Shown here: positions 53,806 to 62,779 of the stretch, piece after piece
Position numbering within the stretch: position 1 is the first letter of the stretch
Layout: each line of letters begins with the position of its first letter
Assembly: GCA_900469625.1 (NCBI GenBank)
Contig: UBXV01000001.1
Location: 1-64,000, forward strand
Direction of reading: 5' to 3'
DNA: 64,000 bases
From: Hyphomicrobiales bacterium
Lineage (GTDB): Bacteria; Pseudomonadota; Alphaproteobacteria; Rhizobiales; Rhizobiaceae
The notes under the pieces: generated by a model
The model's database searches: none
Told to the model about the DNA's origin: nothing
The model's input: the letters and a program-made list of their open reading frames with translations, nothing else
Translations under genes and position numbers: made by a program

Positions 53806-54573
53806 TCACGCCACCACAATCGGGACTTTCGTCGGCGATGCCTTGACCCGATTGTAGAGGTCGATGACGTCCTGGTTGATCATGCGCACGCAGCCGGAAG
53901 ACGCCTGCGTTCCGATGGTCCACCATTCAGGTGAGCCGTGCACGCGATAGCCCGTGTCCTGGCCGTCCTTGAAGATATAGTGGGCGCGGGCGCCAAGCGG
54001 GTTGTCGAGGCCACCCGGCTGACCGTTTGTCCATTTCACCAGCTCCGGCTTGCGCGCGATCATCTCTCTGGGCGGCGTCCAGGTCGGCCACTGCTTCGTG
54101 TACTGGATCTCCGCGCGCCCGTTCCATTCGAAGCCGGCCTTGCCGATGCCGACGCCATAACGGACCGCTTCGCCGCCTTCCTGCACCCAATAGAGATACC
54201 GCTCGTTGAGCCGTACCACGATCGTGCCCGGCGCTTCGCCGGTCGGATCGATGACGATCTGGCGACGGAATTCCGGCTTGATCTTCTGGAATGGAATTGC
54301 CGGGATGACGAAGCCATTGTCGACCATCGAGGCATACATCGTACCATTGTCGGTGATGTTGCTGTCGACACTGATCGGTGGGATCGATCCTGTCGACATC
54401 CGGTCGACGCCCGCGGGTTCCAGCGACGGGAGATCGAGCACTTGCGAGCAGCCGGAGGCGCCGAGCAGGCTCATGACGCCGAGGCCCGAAAGTACGGCGC
54501 GGCGGGAGACGACATAACCGGGGTCCTGTAGCAACACCCCAGTAGACAGCTTCTGATCTTGCGGCTTACGCAT
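53806..54573 (-). CDS. L,D-transpeptidase (ErfK/YbiS/YkuD type), lipoprotein
   Basis: Protein of 255 residues. A Tat-like SRRAVLSGLGVMSLLGASGC signal with lipobox Cys42 stands after a 23-residue N-terminal extension, so a later start may be used. The YkuD domain has His212 (RVHGS) and Cys228 (SSGCVRM) and a WPTWTPPREM segment also seen in the paralogue at 39212. It remodels peptidoglycan. Confidence 0.9.
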   Translation of the reverse strand: MRKPQDQKLSTGVLLQDPGYVVSRRAVLSGLGVMSLLGASGCSQVLDLPSLEPAGVDRMSTGSIPPISVDSNITDNGTMYASMVDNGFVIPAIPFQKIKPEFRRQIVIDPTGEAPGTIVVRLNERYLYWVQEGGEAVRYGVGIGKAGFEWNGRAEIQYTKQWPTWTPPREMIARKPELVKWTNGQPGGLDNPLGARAHYIFKDGQDTGYRVHGSPEWWTIGTQASSGCVRMINQDVIDLYNRVKASPTKVPIVVA

Positions 54574-54839
54574 GCACTTCTTACCCCAAGCGAACGGACG
54601 GCATCATGCCCACCGGATCGCCGCAGTTTCACAATTCGTGGTTAAGAAGACGTAAAACAATGACCTGACGCCGCCAGGTACCAGCGGTGTCGGCAGACGG
54701 CCCATCGCGGTGCGCAGCTTGGAGCGTTGTGCGGTTTGTCTCTTCGGACGCTGCCAGGATGCGGTCGACGTTAGTACCGGGAGTACCGGGGACACAAGCC
54801 TGCCGGATGAGGATGGCGGCTGCGTTGCAGTCCGTATCA

Positions 54840-55685
54840 TCAAGACGAGGTCAGAAACGTCGCGAATTTCATGCTGTCCGGTTGCTGCAGGCCAAGTCGC
54901 GAGAGCACTGTCGGGGCCAGTTGCAGCTGGTGCAGCAGCGTGTCGGGCGCCGGACCATCGCCGCCCCCGAACCAATAGAAAGCGACATCCTGCATGTCTT
55001 CGGCGGCACCGCCGTGATGCCCCCGGCTGGTCTGTCCGTGGTCAGCCGTAACGATGACCTCGTAGCCGTTTCTGCGCCAGCGGGGCAGTAAGGCGGCAAG
55101 GTGTGCGTCTATGGTGAAACAGGCATGATCCATCTGCGCACAATCGTGGCCGTAGCGATGCCCCATGCTGTCGAGCGTGCAGGTGTGGAGGATGCCATAG
55201 TCGATCGCATGGCGCTCGGTCAGCATGGTGAGCGTCGCGAAGAGGTCGAGGTCGCTGGGCGTCATCTGGTTCTGATGATTGTAACCCGTCATGGTATGGA
55301 AACGGCCATGATGAATGGGCCCTTCCGCCTCGTCATATTCGATGTCGCGGACCATGTCGAAAGGCGCGCGCTGAAAGAACACCGACCAGAAGGAATGGGT
55401 TACGGCGCCCGTCCTGCCGCCGGCCCTTGCCACTTCGGAAAATATGTCGGGCTGCGCGACGCGAAACAGGGTTTCATTCGAAAGCACGCCGTGGACCTGC
55501 GGCGGCACGCCGGTGTGGATCGACGCGTAGCACGAGGCTGATGTGGACGGGAGAACCGAGCGCATCTTCCACACGCGGGCCTCGCCAGCCTCCACCCAGC
55601 CTTCCAGATTGCCCATCAGTCGCCGCGCTGCGCGCCAGGGCTGGCCGTCGAGAATGATCAACAGAAGTTTGTTGGCAAGCGGCAT
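54840..55685 (-). CDS. Type I phosphodiesterase/nucleotide pyrophosphatase-family protein
   Basis: Alkaline-phosphatase-superfamily protein of 281 residues. It opens LLLIILDGQ with the first metal Asp, has a Ser/Thr-rich nucleophile region (SVLPSTSASCYASIHTG), then TLDSMGHRYGHD and TADHGQTSRGHHGG for the second metal site. No signal peptide is visible, so it may act in the cytoplasm. It follows the solute-binding gene on the same strand, separated by a hairpin. Substrate likely a phosphodiester or phosphonate, unproven. Confidence 0.82.
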   Translation of the reverse strand: MPLANKLLLIILDGQPWRAARRLMGNLEGWVEAGEARVWKMRSVLPSTSASCYASIHTGVPPQVHGVLSNETLFRVAQPDIFSEVARAGGRTGAVTHSFWSVFFQRAPFDMVRDIEYDEAEGPIHHGRFHTMTGYNHQNQMTPSDLDLFATLTMLTERHAIDYGILHTCTLDSMGHRYGHDCAQMDHACFTIDAHLAALLPRWRRNGYEVIVTADHGQTSRGHHGGAAEDMQDVAFYWFGGGDGPAPDTLLHQLQLAPTVLSRLGLQQPDSMKFATFLTSS

Positions 55686-55710
55686 TTATGGTTTCCTTGG
55701 CGTGGCTTGA

Positions 55711-55733
55711 CGCGCCGCCTGCGGGGCGGCGCG
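55711..55733 (-). terminator. Intercistronic hairpin after the family-5 binding protein
   Basis: Nine-base-pair GC stem (CGCGCCGCC with GGCGGCGCG, five-base loop) 18 bases after the binding-protein stop on the minus strand, and 25 bases before the next start. Confidence 0.5.
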
Positions 55734-55751
55734 CTTGTTGCGGGTGTGCGA

Positions 55752-57335
55752 TCAGGCGCTGAGCCAGCAGCGCAGCGGCGCGTCGCCATTCATGAGTTCG
55801 CCGGCGGGATTGTCGACCCATCCCTGGATGCTCTCGCCGACACCGTCGATGAAGTCGTTGAACATCGGCGCGATCAGACCGCCTTCGTCGCGCATCATCT
55901 CCGCCATGTCGCGATACATCGCCCGCCGCTTCGTCTCGTCCAGTTCGGCGCGCGCGGTGACGACGAGCTTGTCGAAGGCCTCGCTCTTGAACCGCGTGTC
56001 GTTCCAGTCCGCCGACGAGATGTAGCCGGTGGAGTACATCTGGTCCTGCGTCGGTCGGCCACCCCAGTAGGACGTCGCGAAGGGCTGGACATTCCAGACG
56101 TTCGACCAGTAACCGTCGCCAGGCTCGCGTTTGACCTCGATCTCGATACCGGCCTTCCTGGCGCTCTCCTGATAGAGGACCGCGGCGTCGACCGCGCCGG
56201 GAAATGCCACGTCCGAAGTGCGCAGCACGATGCCGCCGGTATGCCCGGACTGTTTGAAGTGGAAGGCGGCCTTCTCCGGGTCAAAGGTCCGCTGCTCGAT
56301 TTCCTCGTAAAGCGGATAAGCCTTGTTGATCGGTGCGTCGTTGCCGAGCGAGCCGTAGCCATGCAGGATGCGGGCAATCATCGTCTCGCGGTCCATTGCG
56401 TATTTGAGCGCAAGGCGCAGGTCCCTGTTGTTGAAGGGCGCGGTGTCGCAGAACATGTTGAAAGGATAAAAGCCACGGCCGGACACGTTGCGGATCGTCA
56501 CCCGCGGCATGTTTTTCAGCAGCGCGACGGTCTTCGGCTCGATCCGGTTGATCATGTGCACCTGGCCGCTCTGCAGGGCGGCGATGCGCGCCGTTGCATC
56601 ATTGATGACGACGACCTCCACCTGCTCGGCGAATCCGACCGTTTCGCTGGCCCAGTAGCCGTCGAAGCGGGTTGCATTGTAGCGAACCCCTGCTTCGCGG
56701 TCGGCAAGCTTGTAGGGGCCCGTGCCGACCGCCGCCTCGGGATTGTCCTTGCCGCCATTCGGCTGGATCACCAAGTGATAGTCGATCATCAGGAAGGGCA
56801 TGTCGGCGTTGGCTTCCTTCAGCGTGAAGACGACGGTGTCGCCGTCCGCCCTGACCGCCTCTATCCCCTTGAGAATGCCCAGAGCGCCCGATTTTGCACT
56901 TTCATCCGAATGCCGCTCGATCGTCGCGACGACGTCGCCGGGCGTCAGCGTCTTGCCATCGTGAAACTGCACGCCCTTGCGGATCTTGAAGGTCCAGGTT
57001 CTTGCGTCGGGTGAGGCGCTCCATTCTTCCGCAAGAACGGGAATTGGCGAACCATCCGGCGCCAGCCAGACGAGGGTCTCGCCCCACAGATGATTGATCA
57101 TGGCGGAGACCTGATTGGTGGCAAGGCCCGGGTCGAGGCTGTCGGTCGATGCGCCGCCCTGCATTCCGATCTTGATCGTTCCGCCGCGCACCGGGCCCTC
57201 GGCCCTCACGGCTGTCGTCAGCAGGGAACCTGCCGCAGCAAGGCCGACCCCGAAAGCGGCGCTACGCGCCAGAAAGTCGCGGCGAGACATCCGGCCCTTC
57301 GCAACGAGGCCGGAGAGATACTTGAGTTCATCCAT
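55752..57335 (-). CDS. ABC transporter substrate-binding protein, family 5 (peptide/opine type)
   Basis: Exported protein of 527 residues with a Tat signal (SRRDFLARSAAFGVG). The SBP_bac_5 body includes LVWLAPDGSPIPVLAEEWSASPDARTWTF-type sequence, GTGPYKL near 210 and LRLALKYAMDRETMI. ATG 57335 is chosen because GGGGGA lies seven bases upstream. Permease and ATPase genes are absent nearby, so it must work with components encoded elsewhere, or as an orphan receptor. Divergent from the MocR regulator, which probably controls it. Confidence 0.9.
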   Translation of the reverse strand: MDELKYLSGLVAKGRMSRRDFLARSAAFGVGLAAAGSLLTTAVRAEGPVRGGTIKIGMQGGASTDSLDPGLATNQVSAMINHLWGETLVWLAPDGSPIPVLAEEWSASPDARTWTFKIRKGVQFHDGKTLTPGDVVATIERHSDESAKSGALGILKGIEAVRADGDTVVFTLKEANADMPFLMIDYHLVIQPNGGKDNPEAAVGTGPYKLADREAGVRYNATRFDGYWASETVGFAEQVEVVVINDATARIAALQSGQVHMINRIEPKTVALLKNMPRVTIRNVSGRGFYPFNMFCDTAPFNNRDLRLALKYAMDRETMIARILHGYGSLGNDAPINKAYPLYEEIEQRTFDPEKAAFHFKQSGHTGGIVLRTSDVAFPGAVDAAVLYQESARKAGIEIEVKREPGDGYWSNVWNVQPFATSYWGGRPTQDQMYSTGYISSADWNDTRFKSEAFDKLVVTARAELDETKRRAMYRDMAEMMRDEGGLIAPMFNDFIDGVGESIQGWVDNPAGELMNGDAPLRCWLSA

Positions 57336-57543
57336 CGATAGTCCCCCGATACGGCCGAACTGGCCAGGCCCGCGCTTGGTCCGTCGGCGCCTCCGCATGA
57401 TCGTGATGGATTTTAGCCAGCAAGCGTGCTGTATACATGTCCAGAAATGATAAAAATGACCAGTCCACTTGTCACGGGTGGGTCACACCGCAGGGAGGCC
57501 CCAAATCGCCCGCACGATCGACGGATCCAGCCTGGATGGATTG

Positions 57544-58992
57544 ATGCTCGACGCCGACGGCGCGCGGCCTCTCTACCTCCAGCTCTATGATGGGCTCAGG
57601 GAGATGATCCTGTCGGGCGCGCTTCCCGGCGGGATGCGCATCCCGTCGTCACGTGTCCTGTCGGAAAGTCTCGGCGTCTCCCGCTTCACGGTGGTGACAG
57701 CGCTCGACCAGCTTGTCGCCGAAGGCTATCTCAATTCCGCGCGCGGTAGCGGCACCTATGTCGAGACGGTTCCCTGGCGCCAACAGGGCAAATCCAGCAC
57801 ATCCGGCAGAAGCGATGGCGCCGTGCCGGACCGGTTCGAAAAGCTGCTGTCGCGACGGGGGAAGGCGCTGATATGGCGCAACTCCCTGACCCTCAATGAC
57901 GGGTCGCAGCTCCTGCACATGGCAACGCCTGACCACCGGCTGTTTCCGGTGGATATCTGGTCGCGATTGACGAAGGAGGTCTACGCCCAGGGGGATTTCC
58001 GGATCGTCAATTACCGCGAGATCCTGCGTCCCTCCCTGCTCGAGGAGCAGATCGCCCGGCACATTGCCGTCAGCCGCGGCATACGATGCGAGCCGGAGGA
58101 GGTGGTGACCACGCTCGGGGCGCATCATGCCGTCACGCTCCTCGCCGAACTGTTGCTCGACCCCGGCGATACGGTCTCTTTCGAGGAGCCGGGGATGGCA
58201 GCAATCCGGTCGATCTTCCAGTCGGCCGGCTGCAGGATCGAGCCGATGCACGTCGATGCCTTCGGGCCGGACCCGCACACGGTTGCGAGCCGCGATGTCA
58301 AGATTGCCTTCGTTACCGCCGCCAAGCAGCAGCCGATGACGATCGCGATGCCGATGAAGCGAAAGCTGGAAATGCTGCACTGGGCGGCCGACCGCGGGAC
58401 GCTGATCATCGAAGACGATCTGGGGAGCGAGTTTCGCTATCTCGGCGGGCCAATCCCACCACTGAAAGCGCTCGATCAGGCCGGTCAGGTCATCTATATC
58501 GGCGCCTTCAGCATGACGCTGCTGCAGTCGCTCCGCGTCGGGTACATGATCATGCCGAGGGCGCTGGCGGACAGATGCCGCCGGTTGATCCAGGTTCGCT
58601 ATCGGGCGTTGCCCCAGTTCACCGAACAGATCGTCGGTCGTCTGATCGAGGACGGTCATTATGTCCGTCATCTTCACCGGATGCGCCGCATCTACGCCCG
58701 GCGCCAGAACCGGCTCATGCACATCCTGCGGTCTGATTTTGCCGATATCTTCGAGACGCCCGAGTTCGCATCGGGCTTCTACAATCTCTGCTATTTCAAG
58801 GATCAGTCGGTCGACGAGGACGCGGTGCTGATCCGGTGTCGAAACAGCAATCTTGGCGTCGAACAACTGTCCTACTACTTTGCCGATCGGACATCGCCGC
58901 GAAAGGCACTTCTCGTCGGTTTCGCCGCGTCGACGGAAGATGAGATCGAATTGGGCATGACATTGTTGAGACGCTGTGTGGCGCCGACATAA
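57544..58992 (+). CDS. MocR/GntR-type regulator with degenerate aminotransferase domain
   Basis: Protein of 482 residues from ATG 57544 (the frame extends to TTG 57469; start uncertain). An N-terminal GntR winged helix (LYLQLYDGLREMI to GSGTYVE) is followed by an aminotransferase-like domain. The PLP lysine of the family motif FSKTL is replaced by Met324 (FSMTL), and the EDDYDS Tyr is Leu293 (EDDLGS). PLP should not form the usual Schiff base. It may bind a different ligand. Divergent from the family-5 binding protein gene. Confidence 0.85.
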   Translation: MLDADGARPLYLQLYDGLREMILSGALPGGMRIPSSRVLSESLGVSRFTVVTALDQLVAEGYLNSARGSGTYVETVPWRQQGKSSTSGRSDGAVPDRFEKLLSRRGKALIWRNSLTLNDGSQLLHMATPDHRLFPVDIWSRLTKEVYAQGDFRIVNYREILRPSLLEEQIARHIAVSRGIRCEPEEVVTTLGAHHAVTLLAELLLDPGDTVSFEEPGMAAIRSIFQSAGCRIEPMHVDAFGPDPHTVASRDVKIAFVTAAKQQPMTIAMPMKRKLEMLHWAADRGTLIIEDDLGSEFRYLGGPIPPLKALDQAGQVIYIGAFSMTLLQSLRVGYMIMPRALADRCRRLIQVRYRALPQFTEQIVGRLIEDGHYVRHLHRMRRIYARRQNRLMHILRSDFADIFETPEFASGFYNLCYFKDQSVDEDAVLIRCRNSNLGVEQLSYYFADRTSPRKALLVGFAASTEDEIELGMTLLRRCVAPT

Positions 58993-59040
58993 ACCTCCTG
59001 TCGGTCGCGAGTATTGCCCCCGACGACACGGCCCGTCCTG

Positions 59041-60096
59041 CTATCGCATCGTACTTTCACGCACCTGAAGCTCAAAGCCCAGATCGACGATCGATGACGG
59101 GATCGGCCGGCCGGCGAGCCGATCCAGCACCATCTGTACCGAGCGCAGGCCGATCTCGTGGCGCGGCGTGCGCACGCTGGTCAGCGACGGATAGGCGACG
59201 CACATCATGTCGAGGTCGTTGAAGCCGCAGATGGCCATGCGCTGTGGCACTGCGATACCTGCCCGCTGGCATTCGAACAGCACACCCATGGCAAGGTCGT
59301 CATTGTTGCAGAAGACCGCGTCAAGATCGGCGACCTTCGCAAGAGCATCGGCGAGCAACTGGCCGCCGAGCGATACCCGCGACGGCGTCAGCGTGGTGGT
59401 GATCAATTTCGGGTCGAAGAGCTGGGCTGCCTCCAGTGCTGCGCGATAGCCGGCGAGGCGGCGCTGCGAGCGGGGGTCCATGCGGGCGCCGATGAAGCCG
59501 ATCCGGCGGCATCCCGCCTGGATCAGATGATTGGTCGCCACCTTGCCGCCTTCGAAATGGGAAAAGCCGACCAGCATGTCGACAGGATCGTCGCCATGTT
59601 CCATGATCTGCACGATCGGGCAATCCGCGCTCTCGAGCAGCTTGCGGGTCGCCTCGGTCTGGTCGATGCCGGAGACGATCAGCGCCGATGGCCGCTGGCT
59701 CAGAAACATGCGCACCAGGCGCTCCTCCTCGCGCGGAGAATAGTGCGTATTGCCCATCTGTATCTGCAATGGGCCGTCGCCGAGCCCGTCATAGATCCCC
59801 CGGACGATGTCGGCAAAGACGATGTTCGTCAGCGATGGGACGAGGACGCCGATCACATCGGCACGCGATGAGGCAAGCGCTCGCGCATTGGGGTCCGGCG
59901 CATAGCCGAGCTGGAGTACCGCCGTGTCGATCTCCGCGCGCAGCTCTGCCGACACGAGCGAGGGATCGCGCAGCGCGCGCGAAACGGTAATCGCGGCGAC
60001 GCCGGCCAGCTTGGCGACGTCGGCGATGGTCGGCCTGCCGCTGCCGCGCCGGCTTGCCCTGCGGCCCTGTTCTCTTGGAGCGATGTCGTCCGTCAC
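59041..60096 (-). CDS. LacI-family transcriptional repressor
   Basis: Regulator of 351 residues starting at GTG 60096, within a GTGA overlap with the tautomerase stop. The helix-turn-helix (TIADVAKLAGVAAITVSRAL) lies at about residues 24-43, after a basic extension, and the hinge ALASSRADVIGVLVPSL leads into a periplasmic-binding-like effector domain. It is the third gene of an operon divergent from the sugar importer, and two TAGCGCTA palindromes in the common promoter are its likely targets. Confidence 0.9.
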   Translation of the reverse strand: MTDDIAPREQGRRASRRGSGRPTIADVAKLAGVAAITVSRALRDPSLVSAELRAEIDTAVLQLGYAPDPNARALASSRADVIGVLVPSLTNIVFADIVRGIYDGLGDGPLQIQMGNTHYSPREEERLVRMFLSQRPSALIVSGIDQTEATRKLLESADCPIVQIMEHGDDPVDMLVGFSHFEGGKVATNHLIQAGCRRIGFIGARMDPRSQRRLAGYRAALEAAQLFDPKLITTTLTPSRVSLGGQLLADALAKVADLDAVFCNNDDLAMGVLFECQRAGIAVPQRMAICGFNDLDMMCVAYPSLTSVRTPRHEIGLRSVQMVLDRLAGRPIPSSIVDLGFELQVRESTMR

Positions 60097-60317
60097 GTCG
60101 GCCCCTGTTCGCTGCGCCGGCGCAGGCTCTCGACATTGCTGTTGCCGACATACCAATCCCTTGCGTCCACCTCATCGAAAACGATTGAGATGTCGCGCTC
60201 GGGAAGTCCGGTCGCCTCGCAGATTGCCGCCGCGATCTTGCTGCTCATGGCGGCCTTCTTGCCGGAAGGATCGTCGGCGAGGGTCTCGCGCACGATGGTG
60301 ATGCGCACAAATGGCAT
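60093..60317 (-). CDS. 4-oxalocrotonate tautomerase-family protein
   Basis: Small protein of 74 residues. After Met removal Pro1 is N-terminal (MPFVRITIVRE), the catalytic base of the family; ERDISIVFDEVDARDW in the C-terminal half is typical. GGGAGG lies before ATG 60317, while a longer frame to 60335 would bury the Pro. It is placed 14 bases after the SMP-30 lactonase and overlaps lacI, suggesting a keto-enol isomerisation in the sugar-acid route. Confidence 0.88.
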   Translation of the reverse strand: MPFVRITIVRETLADDPSGKKAAMSSKIAAAICEATGLPERDISIVFDEVDARDWYVGNSNVESLRRRSEQGPT

Positions 60318-60331
60318 TGTCGGCCTCCCGC

Positions 60332-61243
60332 TCAATAGAGCTTTGCACCGTTGATCATCAGCCGCACCGCATAGAGCGAACTGGTCGCGCAGATGTAGAG
60401 GATATTTCGTTTAGGCCCGCCGAACACGCAGTTGGCGGTATTTTCTGGCACCTTCACCTTGCCGATGAGGGTGCCGTCGGGGTGGTAGCAATGGATGCCG
60501 TCGCGCGCACTCGTCCAGATCCTTCCCTCGTCATCGAGCCGGAAGCCGTCGAATAGGCCCGCAGTGCAATCGGCAAAGACGCGCCCGCCCGATACGGCAC
60601 CCGCGTCGTCTACATCGAAGACGCGCATATGCGCAGGATGCTCCGGGCCGTGCGTCCGTCCGGTGTCGACCACGTAGAGGCGCTTTTCGTCGAGCGAGAA
60701 GGCGATGCCGTTCGGTCGCACCATGTCGGTGATCACAGCCGCAATCCCACCCGTCGCCGGATCGATGCGATAGACGTAGCAGGCGCCGATTTCGCTCTCG
60801 GCCTTGTGGCCTTCATAGTCGGACTCGATGCCATAGGCGGGATCTGTAAACCAGATCGAGCCATCCGACCGCACGACCACGTCATTGGGCGAGTTGAGCC
60901 GCTTGCCGTTAAAGCGGTCGGCGATCGTGACGATGCTTCCGTCATGCTCGGTGCGGGTCACGCGGCGACCACCGTGCTCGCAGGTCACCAGCCGGCCCTG
61001 CCGGTCGGTGGTGTTGCCGTTGGAAAAGTTGGACGGCTGGCGAAATGTGCTGACATGACCGTCGGTCTCGTCGTAGCGCAGCATCCTGTCATTGGGGATA
61101 TCAGACCAGACGAGATAGCGCCCGGCAGCGAAATAGGCTGGTCCCTCCGCCCAGCGGCAGCCCGTATAGAGCTGCTCGACCCGGGCGCTGTGGTTTACCA
61201 GCCGGGCAAAGCGCCGGTCCATGATCTCGAAATCCTCAGCCAT
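60332..61243 (-). CDS. SMP-30/gluconolactonase-family lactonase
   Basis: Six-bladed beta-propeller enzyme of 303 residues. Metal ligands are Glu33 (WAEGPAYF), Asn in NSPNDVVV and Asp in the final FDGFRLDDEG part. It hydrolyses a sugar lactone. GGGGGAGAG precedes ATG 61243; the frame upstream to 61360 crosses an operator and is not coding. First gene of the lactonase-tautomerase-lacI operon, divergent from the ribose-type importer. Confidence 0.88.
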   Translation of the reverse strand: MAEDFEIMDRRFARLVNHSARVEQLYTGCRWAEGPAYFAAGRYLVWSDIPNDRMLRYDETDGHVSTFRQPSNFSNGNTTDRQGRLVTCEHGGRRVTRTEHDGSIVTIADRFNGKRLNSPNDVVVRSDGSIWFTDPAYGIESDYEGHKAESEIGACYVYRIDPATGGIAAVITDMVRPNGIAFSLDEKRLYVVDTGRTHGPEHPAHMRVFDVDDAGAVSGGRVFADCTAGLFDGFRLDDEGRIWTSARDGIHCYHPDGTLIGKVKVPENTANCVFGGPKRNILYICATSSLYAVRLMINGAKLY

Positions 61244-61286
61244 GCTCTCCCCCAAGCGACAACGTTCCACTTCCGTCGGTTTGCAT

Positions 61287-61301
61287 ATGATAGCGCTAAC
61301 A
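61287..61301. promoter_or_regulatory. LacI-type operator, site 1
   Basis: TATGATAGCGCTAAC carries the TAGCGCTA core at 61291-61298, 44 bases upstream of the lactonase start. Matches the core of site 2 exactly. Confidence 0.55.
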
Positions 61302-61412
61302 TCAAGGAAGTGAATAGTCTTCTTGTTCCCATGGCTGGAGCCCTTCCGGAATTGCTGCATTGCTGCTGTTGCGGAATGTTCGCTCCGTAAATATTACTTT
61401 ACAATCCGCTAT

Positions 61413-61424
61413 GGTAGCGCTACC
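61413..61424. promoter_or_regulatory. LacI-type operator, site 2
   Basis: GGTAGCGCTACC is a perfect 12-base palindrome. Its centre lies about 124 base pairs (close to 12 helical turns) from site 1, which would allow looping by a tetramer or joint control of both divergent operons. Confidence 0.6.
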
Positions 61425-61587
61425 TAATTAACAGATGTCGGTGTTTTCGGGAGGAGACCAGGGCGCCGCGTCAAAGCTGAAAAGCAGGCATCCAGCGTGC
61501 CGATGCCAGGCGTTCGTGCCGTTCGAGTGGAGGCTTCTCCTCGAACCGGAGAGCAAAACAGTGGCGCGCCAACGGGAGGAAATGTCG

Positions 61588-62712
61588 ATGGTGAAGTCGC
61601 TCGCTGGCGGCATCGTTGCTGCCACTGCCTTTTTCATGCTGAACTCGGCCGCCTATGCGGAGCCGGAAGTTGTTTCCGGGCCGGCCGCAGAGCCGGAATG
61701 CTTCTCGCCATGGTCGGCGGACACGAAATTCTTCAAGTTTCCGAAAAAAGACGGCCCGTACCGCATCGCACTTGCGAACGGTTATATCGCCAACACCTGG
61801 CGTATCCAGATGGTCCAGACGGCCAAGGCCTATGCCGCCCAGCCTGATGTCGCCGCCAAGCTGAAGGAGTTCAAGGTCGTCTCGACAGGCGAGGATGTGC
61901 CCGCTCAGATCTCGGCGATCAACAACTTCATCGATTCCGGTTATGACGCCATCGTCGTCAACGCCCAGAACCCGACGGCATTCGCGCCTGTCATCAAGCG
62001 GGCGAAGGAGGCCGGCGTGGTGCTGGTCGCCTTCGACAACATCCTCGACACGGAGGACGCCATCAACGTCAACGTCGACCAGAAGGGGCTCGGCGCCCTG
62101 TGGGGCGACTGGCTCGTCAAGCATCTGCCGGATGGCGGCAAGGTGCTGGAGGTGCGCGGCGTCGCCGGCACGTCTGTTGATACCGACCGGCACGACGGCA
62201 TCCATGAGAAGCTTCAGGCGTCGGGCAAAAAATTCGAGGTCGTCGAGGTCATGGGCAAATGGGACGACGGCGTCGCCCAGAAGGTGACGGCGGATGCGAT
62301 CGCGACCAGCGGTCCTTTCGACGGCATTACCGGCCAGGGCGGCGATACAGGCATCGTCCAGGCGATGATAGACGCGAAGCACCCGTTCGTGCCCTTCGGC
62401 GGGGAAACCGAAAACGGCTTCCGCAAATTCTGTGCGGCCCATGCCGCCGACGGCCTGAAATGCTCGTCGGCCGGGACCGGACCGGCACAGGTGGCCGTCG
62501 CCATCAAGACGGCGATCGCCGCGCTTGAGGGGCAGGTGATCCCGCAGTCGGTCAAGTTGCCGTTGGCGATCGTCGAAGATCCGAATTTCAAGGAGGGCCA
62601 GGATTACTTCCAGTCCGAGTCCGACAACTTCTTCGTCGGTAATTCCTTCCCCACCTGCGGGATCAATTTCTCCGCCCAGGAGATCATGAAGCAGAGCAAG
62701 GAAAACCAGTAG
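61588..62712 (+). CDS. Ribose-type sugar ABC transporter substrate-binding protein
   Basis: Periplasmic protein of 374 residues with signal peptide MVKSLAGGIVAATAFF ending near AAYAE. It is a family 4 (RbsB/LsrB-like) protein: IALANGYIANTWRIQMV, DAIVVNAQNP, VAFDNILD and GITGQGGDTGIV. ATG 61588 has GGGAGG eight bases upstream; ATG 61582 is too close to it. A 70-residue upstream open frame is leader. It feeds the importer whose ATPase follows; a permease gene is expected beyond the window. Confidence 0.9.
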   Translation: MVKSLAGGIVAATAFFMLNSAAYAEPEVVSGPAAEPECFSPWSADTKFFKFPKKDGPYRIALANGYIANTWRIQMVQTAKAYAAQPDVAAKLKEFKVVSTGEDVPAQISAINNFIDSGYDAIVVNAQNPTAFAPVIKRAKEAGVVLVAFDNILDTEDAINVNVDQKGLGALWGDWLVKHLPDGGKVLEVRGVAGTSVDTDRHDGIHEKLQASGKKFEVVEVMGKWDDGVAQKVTADAIATSGPFDGITGQGGDTGIVQAMIDAKHPFVPFGGETENGFRKFCAAHAADGLKCSSAGTGPAQVAVAIKTAIAALEGQVIPQSVKLPLAIVEDPNFKEGQDYFQSESDNFFVGNSFPTCGINFSAQEIMKQSKENQ

Positions 62713-62779
62713 GTCGATCGGTGCGGGCATCGCGAAGCTGCGCGGTGCCCGTCGCCAGCAACGGATCCCGGAGAGCGTA

